A DNA stretch of 64,000 bases from Bacteriovoracaceae bacterium (GTDB lineage: Bacteria; Bdellovibrionota; Bacteriovoracia; Bacteriovoracales; Bacteriovoracaceae): the NCBI GenBank assembly GCA_023954635.1, contig JAGSHI010000003.1, positions 1 to 64,000 of the forward strand. The letters run 5' to 3'. Below the pieces are notes generated by a model, which was not told the DNA's origin, searched no databases, and worked only from the letters and a program-made list of their open reading frames with translations. The position numbers and the translations under genes are program-made. Positions 56,083 to 64,000 of the stretch are shown piece by piece. Numbering within the stretch: the stretch's first letter is position 1; every line of letters starts with the position of its first letter.

Positions 56083-57862
56083 GAATTTTTCCATTTTCAC
56101 ATAGAGTAAATTCTGAGTGATCCTTCAAACTAAAGCTATTGAGATTATATTTTCGAGTTAACTGAACCGCCTTTCGGCCCTTTTCATTTCTTACAAACGG
56201 CCAACGAACATTAAAGGATTTTATCTTTTCATTAATTAATGAGAATTGAGCTCCTGCCTCGCTTTGACTAGGAAGTGGTCCATAAACAGATTGAATATAC
56301 CTTCGATAAACATTTTTATCTGTCTTTAGAACAAGAAGTGCTCCAATTCCTTGTGTATTACTCTTTTTACCTTGTAAGTAGAACTTAACTGTCTTCGCTC
56401 CATTCTTTCTAGTATTGTTTAAAAAAAGATAAACCCTATCATCAATTAAACTATTTCTAATTTTTGACTGTCCCGAAAGAATATCGACTTTACCGTCTCT
56501 ATTAACATCTAATACAACTGTTCCAGACGGGTTCATAATATCCAGTCCAAGTGTTGATGACATATCTATAAAAGCATGATTTTCTTCTTGTCTAAAAAGA
56601 ATAAGACGACTTGAAGGGGGAAAGCCTGAATTGTCGACTAAAAGGTCTTCTCGCCCATCCATATCAAAGTCCAGAAAGACCCCTCTTCTGTCTCCTTGAT
56701 TCCAAACACCAGAACCATCATCTTTGTGGTATTCGGTTCTTATAAATTTCGGTGGAAATTGAAATCGACTACCTGTTAAAAAAGCTGATCGATCACGAAT
56801 TTCAGGATCATATGAGTGTGAGAGTTCCCCTACAACAAGATCCATAATCCCATCATTATTGTAGTCTGCACAAGCAGAGTAAAAGCTGTTTCCACCACCT
56901 CTTGGAATAAGTTTTCCATCTGAATCTTCCGCAAAACCACTTTCAGAACCATAATCTTGAAAAGAACGTCCTTGTCCTCCTGGCCTTGAAATATTCATCC
57001 AAAGTTTATTTTTGTAACCGCTAGAAACTGAGGCCAATATATCAGGGTAACCATTTTGATCTAAGTCACAAACAGTTGCTCCAAATACGGGAGAAGCATT
57101 CACATATCTTTTAGCTGAGTTTGAAAACTTCCATTCATTTTTCAAAAGCCAAGAAACATCTTTGAAATTGAAACCTTCACCTTTAAGCAATCTGTCAGGT
57201 TTGGGCTCAGGAACCTTCCCAGAGTTATCAAACCAGTTGGCAATATAAAGGTCTAAATGACCATCAAGATCATAATCAAAAAAAACGACAGATGAGGTTG
57301 GCTCTATAGACTTAATGGGATTATTTTGAATCTTTGCATAATAAATACGATCTCCCCTCTTATAGGCTCGGTATAGCTTTAAAGGGCTTTTAGTTAATTC
57401 TGTTTTCTGATTCAAAGTCCCTACAAGAATATCTTGAAGGCCGTCTTTATCTAAATCAGCAAAGACCAAAAATGATGCTCTAATTAATTCAGGAAAGGGA
57501 TTATAAGTTAACTTTTCAAATCTCAAACTTGAAGGGTTGAACCTTAAAAATTCAGGAGGGCTATAGTGACTGGGGAGATAAACAAGATCTGTATTAAAAT
57601 CATTATCAAAATCAACTGCATAAAAATTAGTGGCCTTTATGCCTTTGAGTCCATACTCAGCGGCAGACTCTCTAAAGTCAGTAATAACAGCAGGACGACT
57701 AGGTCCGGCGTAAACCTTTTCAGTTTTTTTTACATTAACGACTACTGATTTATCTTTTTTAGAAAAGGGTAATTTTGAACAAGAGAAAAAAAGAAATGGG
57801 AGCAGACATAAGACTACTCCCAAAAGTAATTTATTTTTAGAATTCGATAATATCAAGCCCAT
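56057..57862 (-). CDS. FG-GAP/VCBS lipoprotein (CRTAC-like)
   Basis: After a lipoprotein-type signal (LLGVVLCLLPFLFFSC) the protein has at least seven calcium-loop repeats of the DxDxDGxxD type, for example DLDKDGLQDIL, DYDLDGHLDLY, DYNNDGIMDLV and DVNRDGKVDIL, forming an integrin-like beta propeller. The C-terminal part (SEAGAQFSLINEKI, FNVRWPF) resembles the ASPIC/UnbV domain. Such proteins are extracellular adhesive or binding proteins. The start is uncertain: ATG at 57862 follows GAAGG too closely, TTG at 57856 is better spaced, and 57913 is possible. All overlap the upstream acyl-CoA dehydrogenase gene. Confidence 0.82.
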   Translation of the reverse strand: MGLILSNSKNKLLLGVVLCLLPFLFFSCSKLPFSKKDKSVVVNVKKTEKVYAGPSRPAVITDFRESAAEYGLKGIKATNFYAVDFDNDFNTDLVYLPSHYSPPEFLRFNPSSLRFEKLTYNPFPELIRASFLVFADLDKDGLQDILVGTLNQKTELTKSPLKLYRAYKRGDRIYYAKIQNNPIKSIEPTSSVVFFDYDLDGHLDLYIANWFDNSGKVPEPKPDRLLKGEGFNFKDVSWLLKNEWKFSNSAKRYVNASPVFGATVCDLDQNGYPDILASVSSGYKNKLWMNISRPGGQGRSFQDYGSESGFAEDSDGKLIPRGGGNSFYSACADYNNDGIMDLVVGELSHSYDPEIRDRSAFLTGSRFQFPPKFIRTEYHKDDGSGVWNQGDRRGVFLDFDMDGREDLLVDNSGFPPSSRLILFRQEENHAFIDMSSTLGLDIMNPSGTVVLDVNRDGKVDILSGQSKIRNSLIDDRVYLFLNNTRKNGAKTVKFYLQGKKSNTQGIGALLVLKTDKNVYRRYIQSVYGPLPSQSEAGAQFSLINEKIKSFNVRWPFVRNEKGRKAVQLTRKYNLNSFSLKDHSEFTLCENGKILSGRKNCL

Positions 57863-59621
57863 AACCTTCATACTTACAGGCCATGTCAGAAACTTCTTTA
57901 ACAACCTTATCAAGGTTTTTAGTCATTCCTTTCATAGCAGCAACAGATCTCCATCTTGAATCCCTAAGCGCAAGCTTAGAAATTTTAAGACAGTAATCTT
58001 TTTTATCCTGTTCAATACTATCATTATTAAGGATAGATGTTGTTCTGGCAATTACGGCCAATTGAACATAAAGCTCTGTTGCCATATCAGCAATTCGTCC
58101 TTGAGGATATTCATTACCAATAATATTTTTTCCGTACTTAATTAATGTATTCTCAACAGCAATTGCAAAACCTGATAGCTGAGATGAGAAAACATCTGCT
58201 TGCTCTTGCAATTCAGGATGAACCTCAGTCAAAGACTTTGTGATGAACATATTTGATAGTCTATTAGAGGCAAAATCTTTCATAACACCAAGAGACTTAA
58301 TTGGGTCATGAAGAAATGAACTCATTTCAGAAATTTTCCCCAATTCTTGTAGTGATTCTGATGGACCTTTGATTCCAGAAAGAGCAATGAAGCATCTTAG
58401 GATTTCATTTGTTCCTTCAAAAATGAGATTAATTCTTGCATCTCTCATGATTCTTTCATAAGGATATTCTCTCATATAGCCACAACCTGCCGCAATCTGT
58501 AGACCGGTATCTACGACTTCCCAAAGGGATTCAGATCCAAAGACTTTACAGATAGCAGATTCGATAAAGTATTCATTCATTCCTCGAACCATATTTCCAG
58601 TTGTGAGATAAACAATACTCTCAACCGCATATGTTCTAGAAACCATACTAGCGATTTTTTCTTGAATCAGACCAAAGTCAGAGATAGGAGCACCAAACTG
58701 TTTTCTGCCTTTTGCATGCTCTACAGCTAATTTAATGATAGATTTCATTCCACCAACACAGCCAGAACCTAAACTTAAACGCCCACTATTAAGAACGTTC
58801 ATCGCAGTCTTAAATCCCTTGCCATGTTCACCAAGAATATTTTCTTTAGGAACGATCACTTTATCAAAATAGACGGCCCGTGTTTCACTGGCACGAATCC
58901 CCATTTTGTTTTCTTTTTCTCCAAAGCTCACGCCTTCCATTTCTTTTTCAATAATCAAACAGGTGATTTTCTCAACTTGCTTTCCGTCAATTTCATGATC
59001 CGTCTTACAAAAAACTGAGTAAAAATCCGCTCTACCACCATTAGTGATCCATAGTTTCTGCCCAGAGACAGTGAATGTCCCATCACCATTGTCCACTGCT
59101 TTTGTTTTAATCGAGTAAGCATCTGACCCAGAAGAAGGTTCTGTTAAACAAAACGCTGCAATCGCCTGACCAGTAGAAAGCTTAGGAAGCCATTTGGCCT
59201 TTTGTTCCTCTGTCCCCTCATTAATGAGGGCCCTATATCCAATCGACTGGTGAGCACCCAACATAGTTGCTGTTGATCCATCAATTCCAGCAATTTCGCT
59301 AAAAACCCTCGAGTAAAGGCTGTAGTCTAGCTCCATACCTCCGTACTGCTCTTCAACAGCTAGTCCCATAAGACCTAGTTCAGCTAGTCCTTGAACAACG
59401 TCCTCAGGTATAAAGGCCTGCTCGTCAAATTTTTCTGAATCAATATTATCTTCAGCAAATTTTGTAACAGCATCATTCATCGCCAAGGCCATTTCTTTTT
59501 GCTCATCTGTGAAATTTGGGAATGGAAATACAGCTGATTCATTGATCTCGCCATAAAAGAACCCCGCTGCGACAGAGTTTATAACCTTCTCTTCATTGCT
59601 TTTGTTGTTTTCTTCACTCAT
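57837..59621 (-). CDS. Acyl-CoA dehydrogenase
   Basis: The 594-residue flavoenzyme carries the acyl-CoA dehydrogenase signature (AFCLTEPSSGSDAYSIKT), LWITNGG, KMGIRASETRAVYFDKV and the QIAAGCGYMREYPYERIMRDARI region, with catalytic Glu expected in FEGTNEILR. It is longer than the short-chain type because of an about 180-residue C-terminal extension, as in VLCAD/ACAD9-like bacterial enzymes. It performs the first beta-oxidation step. No partner beta-oxidation gene adjoins in the window. Confidence 0.94.
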   Translation of the reverse strand: MSEENNKSNEEKVINSVAAGFFYGEINESAVFPFPNFTDEQKEMALAMNDAVTKFAEDNIDSEKFDEQAFIPEDVVQGLAELGLMGLAVEEQYGGMELDYSLYSRVFSEIAGIDGSTATMLGAHQSIGYRALINEGTEEQKAKWLPKLSTGQAIAAFCLTEPSSGSDAYSIKTKAVDNGDGTFTVSGQKLWITNGGRADFYSVFCKTDHEIDGKQVEKITCLIIEKEMEGVSFGEKENKMGIRASETRAVYFDKVIVPKENILGEHGKGFKTAMNVLNSGRLSLGSGCVGGMKSIIKLAVEHAKGRKQFGAPISDFGLIQEKIASMVSRTYAVESIVYLTTGNMVRGMNEYFIESAICKVFGSESLWEVVDTGLQIAAGCGYMREYPYERIMRDARINLIFEGTNEILRCFIALSGIKGPSESLQELGKISEMSSFLHDPIKSLGVMKDFASNRLSNMFITKSLTEVHPELQEQADVFSSQLSGFAIAVENTLIKYGKNIIGNEYPQGRIADMATELYVQLAVIARTTSILNNDSIEQDKKDYCLKISKLALRDSRWRSVAAMKGMTKNLDKVVKEVSDMACKYEGYGLDIIEF

Positions 59622-59749
59622 CTTCTACTCGCTTCTTAATTGAAATTAAAATTATCAGATATTCTAACTTATAGCTGACATACTCGACAACAAATTCACA
59701 AACCCGACTAAATAACGTCAGTAAATACAAAAACTTCACAAAAGAAAAC

Positions 59750-59778
59750 TTGATGCGGCCGGCATAAGTGCCTAAAAT
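59750..59778 (+). promoter_or_regulatory. Promoter for the gsp operon
   Basis: TTGATG (59750-59755) and TAAAAT (59773-59778) are spaced by 17 bases and lie about 30 bases upstream of the gspC start. Confidence 0.55.
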
Positions 59779-59806
59779 AAAGATATCGTGAGGATTTAAT
59801 TTAAAT

Positions 59807-61543
59807 ATGACAGATAAAAAGAAAACCAACTTATTCGGTAAGCTCTTTTCCAAGTTTAAAAAGGGAAAGAAGGATTCCGATGGACATGATGACTTCGAGG
59901 AAGAGGAAGTCTTCGATGACTCTGAGCAGACTGCGTCAGGCATTCAGCTCGAAGATATTGAAGAAGACGAAGACGAAGTTTTTGTTGCACAAGAATTCAG
60001 TCTTTCTGACGAACAAAAAAATGATTTAGAGAGCGAACCAAATAGTGTCATCGATGAAGACTCAACAGGTGAGCATGACGTTGAGGCAATGTTATCTGAA
60101 GATGTCGACGACAATGAAGAACCCCCAGAGTTCGATGAACAGCTTCCTTCAGCACCCGATGTACCAGACCTCCCCCCTGATGACTTACCAGAAGATTTTC
60201 CAATTGAAGAAACTCCTCCCCTTTATGTAAATCAAGAAGGTGAAGAAATTCCTTCAATTCCGGGACAAGAAACAGAAGTCAATATGGAGGAGCCACCCTC
60301 TCCAAAGAAACCAAATGTCACAGAAAATCGTCCCATTGATTTAGACGCAATCAAAAATTATGAGTTTACTGAAGACGACGATCAGTCTGAAGCTGAAGAA
60401 ACACTTTCAAATTTTAAAATGTTTGACCCTACAAAACATGCCAAAGGCATCAAACATTTTCTAGAAAAGAGTAAAGAGAAGCTTGGAAATATTAAATTAG
60501 ATGATCTAAAAGCAAAGTTTAAAAACTTTTCTCACAAAAAAAGCTTAAAAGATTTCAAAACGCCAAAGTTCCTAAAGAATTTTAGTTGGGACAAGGCCAT
60601 TGAAGCACTCTATCACCCAGATTCCAGAAAAATGATTCATAGAGGTTTTATAGCTAGCTCTGTCATTGCTGGTACATGGTCAGCAGGAAAAATGGTTGCC
60701 CTCTCTCTTAAAGGACCACCAGATACAACAGTGAAGAAGTCATCTCCATTTCAATCTTCGAATTCAAAAGGATTTGTTTACCAGGATCTAAATAAAATTA
60801 AGCAAAGCAATCTTTTTAATGCAAAGCTTTCTGACCAAGAGCCAAAACTTTCAAGACCAAAGCCAAAAGTTGTTGATGAAACACTTGTGTGTTCTAAGGC
60901 CTCAAAGAAAAGCTCCCTCCCCCTAAAGTTAGTTAACACGACAGTCCTTCAAGATTCTGTAAAATCTATTGCCTCAGTTCAAATTCGTTCAAGTAAAGAC
61001 TTAGAAAATGTACGAGTTGGTGACAAATTAAAGACAATGGCCGAAGTTGGATACATCGATCGAATGAAACTTATCTTTAAAAACCTTAAAACAGGTGAAT
61101 GTGAATACATAGCAAGTGTTGACCCTAAATTTAAAGATGCTCGTCAGAAATTTAATATTGTTAGTCCTGCAAAGGGAAAACAATTAATGAAGAAGGCGAA
61201 AAATACTGAAATTAAAAATGAAGGAAACTCTTATCGAATTAAAAAGTCTGTTCGTGACAATATGTTGGCCAACATAAGTGAAGTACTCACTCAGGCCCGC
61301 GCCATCCAAATTAAAAATCCTGATGGATCTTATGCATTTAAGATGACTGAGATTGTTCCAGGTTCCGTTTATAGCCAACTGGGTATTCAAGACGGAGATA
61401 TCATTACACAAATCAACGGTAAAAGAATAACTAATCTAAATGAAGTCATGGCCTTATTTGGAAAGATTAAAAATATTGACCAATTCCAACTCAACGTTAA
61501 AAGAGGTGGAATTGAAACAACTAAAGATTACGAGTTCGAGTAA
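59807..61543 (+). CDS. gspC: Type II secretion GspC-like protein with long acidic cytoplasmic extension
   Basis: GspC links the inner-membrane platform to the secretin. The 578-residue product ends in the expected parts: a membrane segment at about 276-300, an HR-type domain at about 370-440 (LPLKLVNTTVLQD, SVQIRSSKD) and a C-terminal PDZ domain (PGSVYSQLGIQDGDIITQINGK). Before the membrane segment lies an unusual 275-residue cytoplasmic stretch, very acidic with a proline block (DVPDLPPDDLPEDFP) and then basic. Typical GspC proteins are about half this long. It is followed by gspD and gspE, which supports the assignment. Confidence 0.82.
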   Translation: MTDKKKTNLFGKLFSKFKKGKKDSDGHDDFEEEEVFDDSEQTASGIQLEDIEEDEDEVFVAQEFSLSDEQKNDLESEPNSVIDEDSTGEHDVEAMLSEDVDDNEEPPEFDEQLPSAPDVPDLPPDDLPEDFPIEETPPLYVNQEGEEIPSIPGQETEVNMEEPPSPKKPNVTENRPIDLDAIKNYEFTEDDDQSEAEETLSNFKMFDPTKHAKGIKHFLEKSKEKLGNIKLDDLKAKFKNFSHKKSLKDFKTPKFLKNFSWDKAIEALYHPDSRKMIHRGFIASSVIAGTWSAGKMVALSLKGPPDTTVKKSSPFQSSNSKGFVYQDLNKIKQSNLFNAKLSDQEPKLSRPKPKVVDETLVCSKASKKSSLPLKLVNTTVLQDSVKSIASVQIRSSKDLENVRVGDKLKTMAEVGYIDRMKLIFKNLKTGECEYIASVDPKFKDARQKFNIVSPAKGKQLMKKAKNTEIKNEGNSYRIKKSVRDNMLANISEVLTQARAIQIKNPDGSYAFKMTEIVPGSVYSQLGIQDGDIITQINGKRITNLNEVMALFGKIKNIDQFQLNVKRGGIETTKDYEFE

Positions 61544-61557
61544 TTCGAAGGCACGGG

Positions 61558-63933
61558 ATGCTTATGAACATTTTTGTCAAAACCTCACTCATTTGTACAC
61601 TAGTACTGGCTCCAGCTATTGGGCATAGTCAGTTTAAGAAATACAAATCAAATACAAACTTTAATTCAAACTCTAAAAAGTCCGTAGATACTCTCCTAGA
61701 TAAAGCTAAAAACTCAGGAGACAATTTATTTGGAAGAGGAACAGGTATCAACTCAGTTACTGGAGTCAAGAAAGATAGTAAGTATGTAAACCTAAATCCA
61801 GAAACTGCTTTTGGACCAGAAGTTGTCACAAGTTTTGATTTCCCAAATACATCTTTAGTAGACCTCACAAAACATATGCAAAAACTAACCGGGATCAATC
61901 TTATCTTAGATAAAGATCTTAAAGGTAAAGTTTCAATCATGGCGCCCTCCCCGATCACTGTCGGTGATGCCTGGAAAGCATATCTAACTGCATTAAATAT
62001 TAATGGTTACACTCTAGTGAAGTCTGGAGCTTTTTATAAAATCGTAAACGCTAGAGATATTAGATATACGCCGACTAAAATCTATACAGGAAACTACACC
62101 CCTGATACTGAAAACTATGTGATGAGAATTCTTCCACTAAAGAATATCGACTCCACTGAAGTAACGAGGTCCTTTAGACCATTTATGTCTCGTTATGGGC
62201 GAATCATCGATATTAAACAAACCAATACCATTATTGTTCAGGACACTGGCTCTAATATTAATCGACTCGTTAGACTTATCCAGTTCATCGATGTTCCTGG
62301 ACACGAAGAAACATTACAAATTATCCCAGTTCGCTATTCATCTGCTCAAGAAATTGCAAAACTTCTAGATCAAATTTTAAAAGGTGGAAAATCCGGGGCA
62401 AAGTTCAAACGCTCAAGTTCGAAGAAAAAAGACGATAGCATTAGTAAAATTATTGCAGAGCCTAGAACGAACTCAATTATCGCTATGGCCAATGCGGATG
62501 GGGCCAAGCAGTTAAGAAATCTTATCAAGAAACTTGATTCAAAACAATCTTCATCATCCGGTGGTCAAATTCATGTGTATTACCTGAATTATGGTGATGC
62601 TGAAGAGTTATCAAAAACTTTATCGACATTAGTCTCTGGAAGTGCTCCGAAGAAAGGTTCCCGATTTTCTAAAAATGCAGCGGATACAGGCTCTACTCTT
62701 TTTAATGCAGATGTTAAAATTACAGCTGATAAATCAAACAATGCACTTGTGGTAACGGCTTCCCCTACTGACTACCTTACAATTAAAGAAGTGATTAACA
62801 AGTTAGATGTTCCTAGAGACCAAGTTTATGTTGAAGGGATGATCATGGAAACGAATGTTTCTAAAGATAGAGGTTTTGGAATCTCAATTATTGGAGCATA
62901 CGGAACTGGTGGGACTCAAAAAGCAGGATTCACAGGAGGATCAACAGACCTAATCAATGTGATCACTAATAATATTACAAGCCTTGGTGGTCTCTTTATT
63001 GGAGGCGGAGCAGGGAAAACAATAACAACAGAAGTTGCTGGACAGTCGATTGAAATTCAATCAGTAAATGCACTACTAACAGCAATTGCGACTAACTCAG
63101 CAACAAATGTATTGGCCACACCTCAAATTCTTGCTCTCGATAATACTGAAGCTGTTTTTGAAGTTGGTGAAACAGTTCCTACTCCAGAAAAAACAAATGC
63201 CGCTAATGGTTCAAGCTCAGTATCGATTAAACAGCAGAAAGTTGCTCTTACTTTAAAGTTAACTCCTCAAATTAATAAAGTTACTCGAATGGTAAAGTTG
63301 AAAATCGACCAAAAAGTAGAAGACTTTTCAACACGAGCACTACCAGCAGGTCTTCAGAATGAAGGTGTCGCAACAACAACCAGAAGTGCTGTGACAAATG
63401 TAGTCATCAGAGACAAAGATACAATCGCGATGGGTGGACTCATGAGAGATAAGGCCACAAACAGAGAATCTAAAGTACCTCTTCTTGGTGATATACCAGT
63501 TCTTGGATGGCTCTTTAAGAACTCATCTAAAACAGTTGAAAAAGTTAATCTCTTATTCTTCATAACACCTAGAATTTTAGCTAATAATCAAGTATCAAAT
63601 GCTAAAAATATTAAGGACCTTCTCAATAGAAGAAGTGCTCACTTAAAAGATGCAGTTGAAGGTAAAGATCCGTTTGGTTCTACAGTTAAAGGACTTTTTG
63701 ACAAGGCCACAAAACAAGAAAAAGGGCCTCTCTATGATGAAAGAGATGCTAGAAAATACCGTGACAATAATAAAGGGCCAGGAATTGGTGGCCAAGGCGA
63801 AGAAGATGAAAGTGCACAAGAGTTACTCGAAGAAGAATTAATTGAAGATGATCAGGCTTCTAAAACGAATCCTGATTATAATAAGATTCTTCAAAAAGTA
63901 TCACAGAAGAAAGCTGCAATACTAAAGAAGTAG
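61558..63933 (+). CDS. gspD: Type II secretion system secretin
   Basis: The 791-residue secretin forms the outer-membrane channel. A signal peptide (MNIFVKTSLICTLVLAPAIG) is followed by the N0 domain (FDFPNTSLVDLTKHM), N1-N3 ring-building domains (LPLKNIDSTEVTRSF, VRYSSAQEIAKLL, VYYLNYGDAEELSKTL) and the secretin core with VEGMIMETNVSKDRGFG and the terminal VPLLGDIPVLGWLFKN. AAGG lies six bases before the ATG. The C-terminal tail is acidic, where a pilotin might bind. Confidence 0.96.
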   Translation: MLMNIFVKTSLICTLVLAPAIGHSQFKKYKSNTNFNSNSKKSVDTLLDKAKNSGDNLFGRGTGINSVTGVKKDSKYVNLNPETAFGPEVVTSFDFPNTSLVDLTKHMQKLTGINLILDKDLKGKVSIMAPSPITVGDAWKAYLTALNINGYTLVKSGAFYKIVNARDIRYTPTKIYTGNYTPDTENYVMRILPLKNIDSTEVTRSFRPFMSRYGRIIDIKQTNTIIVQDTGSNINRLVRLIQFIDVPGHEETLQIIPVRYSSAQEIAKLLDQILKGGKSGAKFKRSSSKKKDDSISKIIAEPRTNSIIAMANADGAKQLRNLIKKLDSKQSSSSGGQIHVYYLNYGDAEELSKTLSTLVSGSAPKKGSRFSKNAADTGSTLFNADVKITADKSNNALVVTASPTDYLTIKEVINKLDVPRDQVYVEGMIMETNVSKDRGFGISIIGAYGTGGTQKAGFTGGSTDLINVITNNITSLGGLFIGGGAGKTITTEVAGQSIEIQSVNALLTAIATNSATNVLATPQILALDNTEAVFEVGETVPTPEKTNAANGSSSVSIKQQKVALTLKLTPQINKVTRMVKLKIDQKVEDFSTRALPAGLQNEGVATTTRSAVTNVVIRDKDTIAMGGLMRDKATNRESKVPLLGDIPVLGWLFKNSSKTVEKVNLLFFITPRILANNQVSNAKNIKDLLNRRSAHLKDAVEGKDPFGSTVKGLFDKATKQEKGPLYDERDARKYRDNNKGPGIGGQGEEDESAQELLEEELIEDDQASKTNPDYNKILQKVSQKKAAILKK

Positions 63934-63943
63934 GAGCATAGAA

Positions 63944-64000
63944 GTGAGAGTTTCTGAACATATGCTTGAAAAAGTGGAAGGTCAAAAAGAGAAGATAGGA
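63944..64000 (+). CDS. Start of a third gsp-operon gene, probably gspE (partial)
   Basis: A GTG at 63944 has AGGAG seven bases upstream and opens a frame to the window edge (19 residues, MRVSEHMLEKVEGQKEKIG). The position after gspC and gspD suggests the secretion ATPase GspE, but too little sequence is visible to confirm it. Confidence 0.6.
   Translation, partial: MRVSEHMLEKVEGQKEKIG

Noticed and set aside
59614-59943. Minus-strand frame of 109 codons upstream of the acyl-CoA dehydrogenase gene
   Set aside because: It overlaps the start of gspC antisense and the divergent promoter region; composition is that of a shadow frame.

Overview
This window looks like chromosomal DNA from a low-GC, Gram-negative predatory bacterium of the Bacteriovoracaceae type (Halobacteriovorax or Bacteriovorax, phylum Bdellovibrionota). 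This is inferred from gene content, not from a marker gene. The supporting features are outer-membrane barrels, lipoproteins and a type II secretion system, a CarD regulator, FHA and GYF signalling proteins, HTH/DUF4423-like regulators paired with exported proteins, several exported or cytoplasmic HExxH proteins, and a succinate dehydrogenase with a single membrane subunit. No rRNA, tRNA, insertion sequence, prophage or CRISPR array was seen. Coding density is very high and only one gap between recognised long genes exceeds 300 bases.

Layout. 1-3536 (+) is a signalling operon: a repeat-rich protein with a GAF-like end (5' end cut off), a degenerate HD-GYP protein, CheY and CheX. 3521-10977 is mostly minus strand: a metallophosphoesterase, a small exported protein, uvrB, carD, ndk and sucDC, with one HExxH protein on the plus strand. 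11134-16838 mixes a metallo-beta-lactamase-fold enzyme, a GYF-domain membrane protein, a ureohydrolase, a YceI-like exported protein and a PilZ-like protein. 17008-20389 is sdhCAB. 20496-24097 holds a Sel1-like membrane protein, a SprT-like/DUF2786 protein, a thioesterase and a small exported protein. The last is translationally coupled to a 1446-residue exported protein (24094-28434) with two families of internal repeats, the most unusual gene here.

28437-39598 carries queE, dksA, a truncated haemoglobin, a DEAD-box helicase, a porin-like protein, an FHA membrane protein, tgt and serC. 39702-48836 has a barrel/matrixin pair, an M24 aminopeptidase, murD, a METTL25-like methyltransferase, type III glutamine synthetase and a phosphopantetheinyl transferase. 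49537-53005 has an exported protein coupled to an HTH regulator and an M61 peptidase. 53132-59621 has an IscA-like protein lacking its C-terminal CxC, a LysR regulator, a Na/Pi cotransporter, a CRTAC-like lipoprotein and an acyl-CoA dehydrogenase. 59807-64000 begins a type II secretion operon (gspC, gspD, start of gspE).

Two very small genes with good ribosome binding sites (42930-43079 + and 48015-48134 -) are added; both would encode signal-peptide-like products. Convergent genes here often overlap at their 3' ends, and two intrinsic terminators sit immediately before the start codons of uvrB and the DEAD-box helicase.
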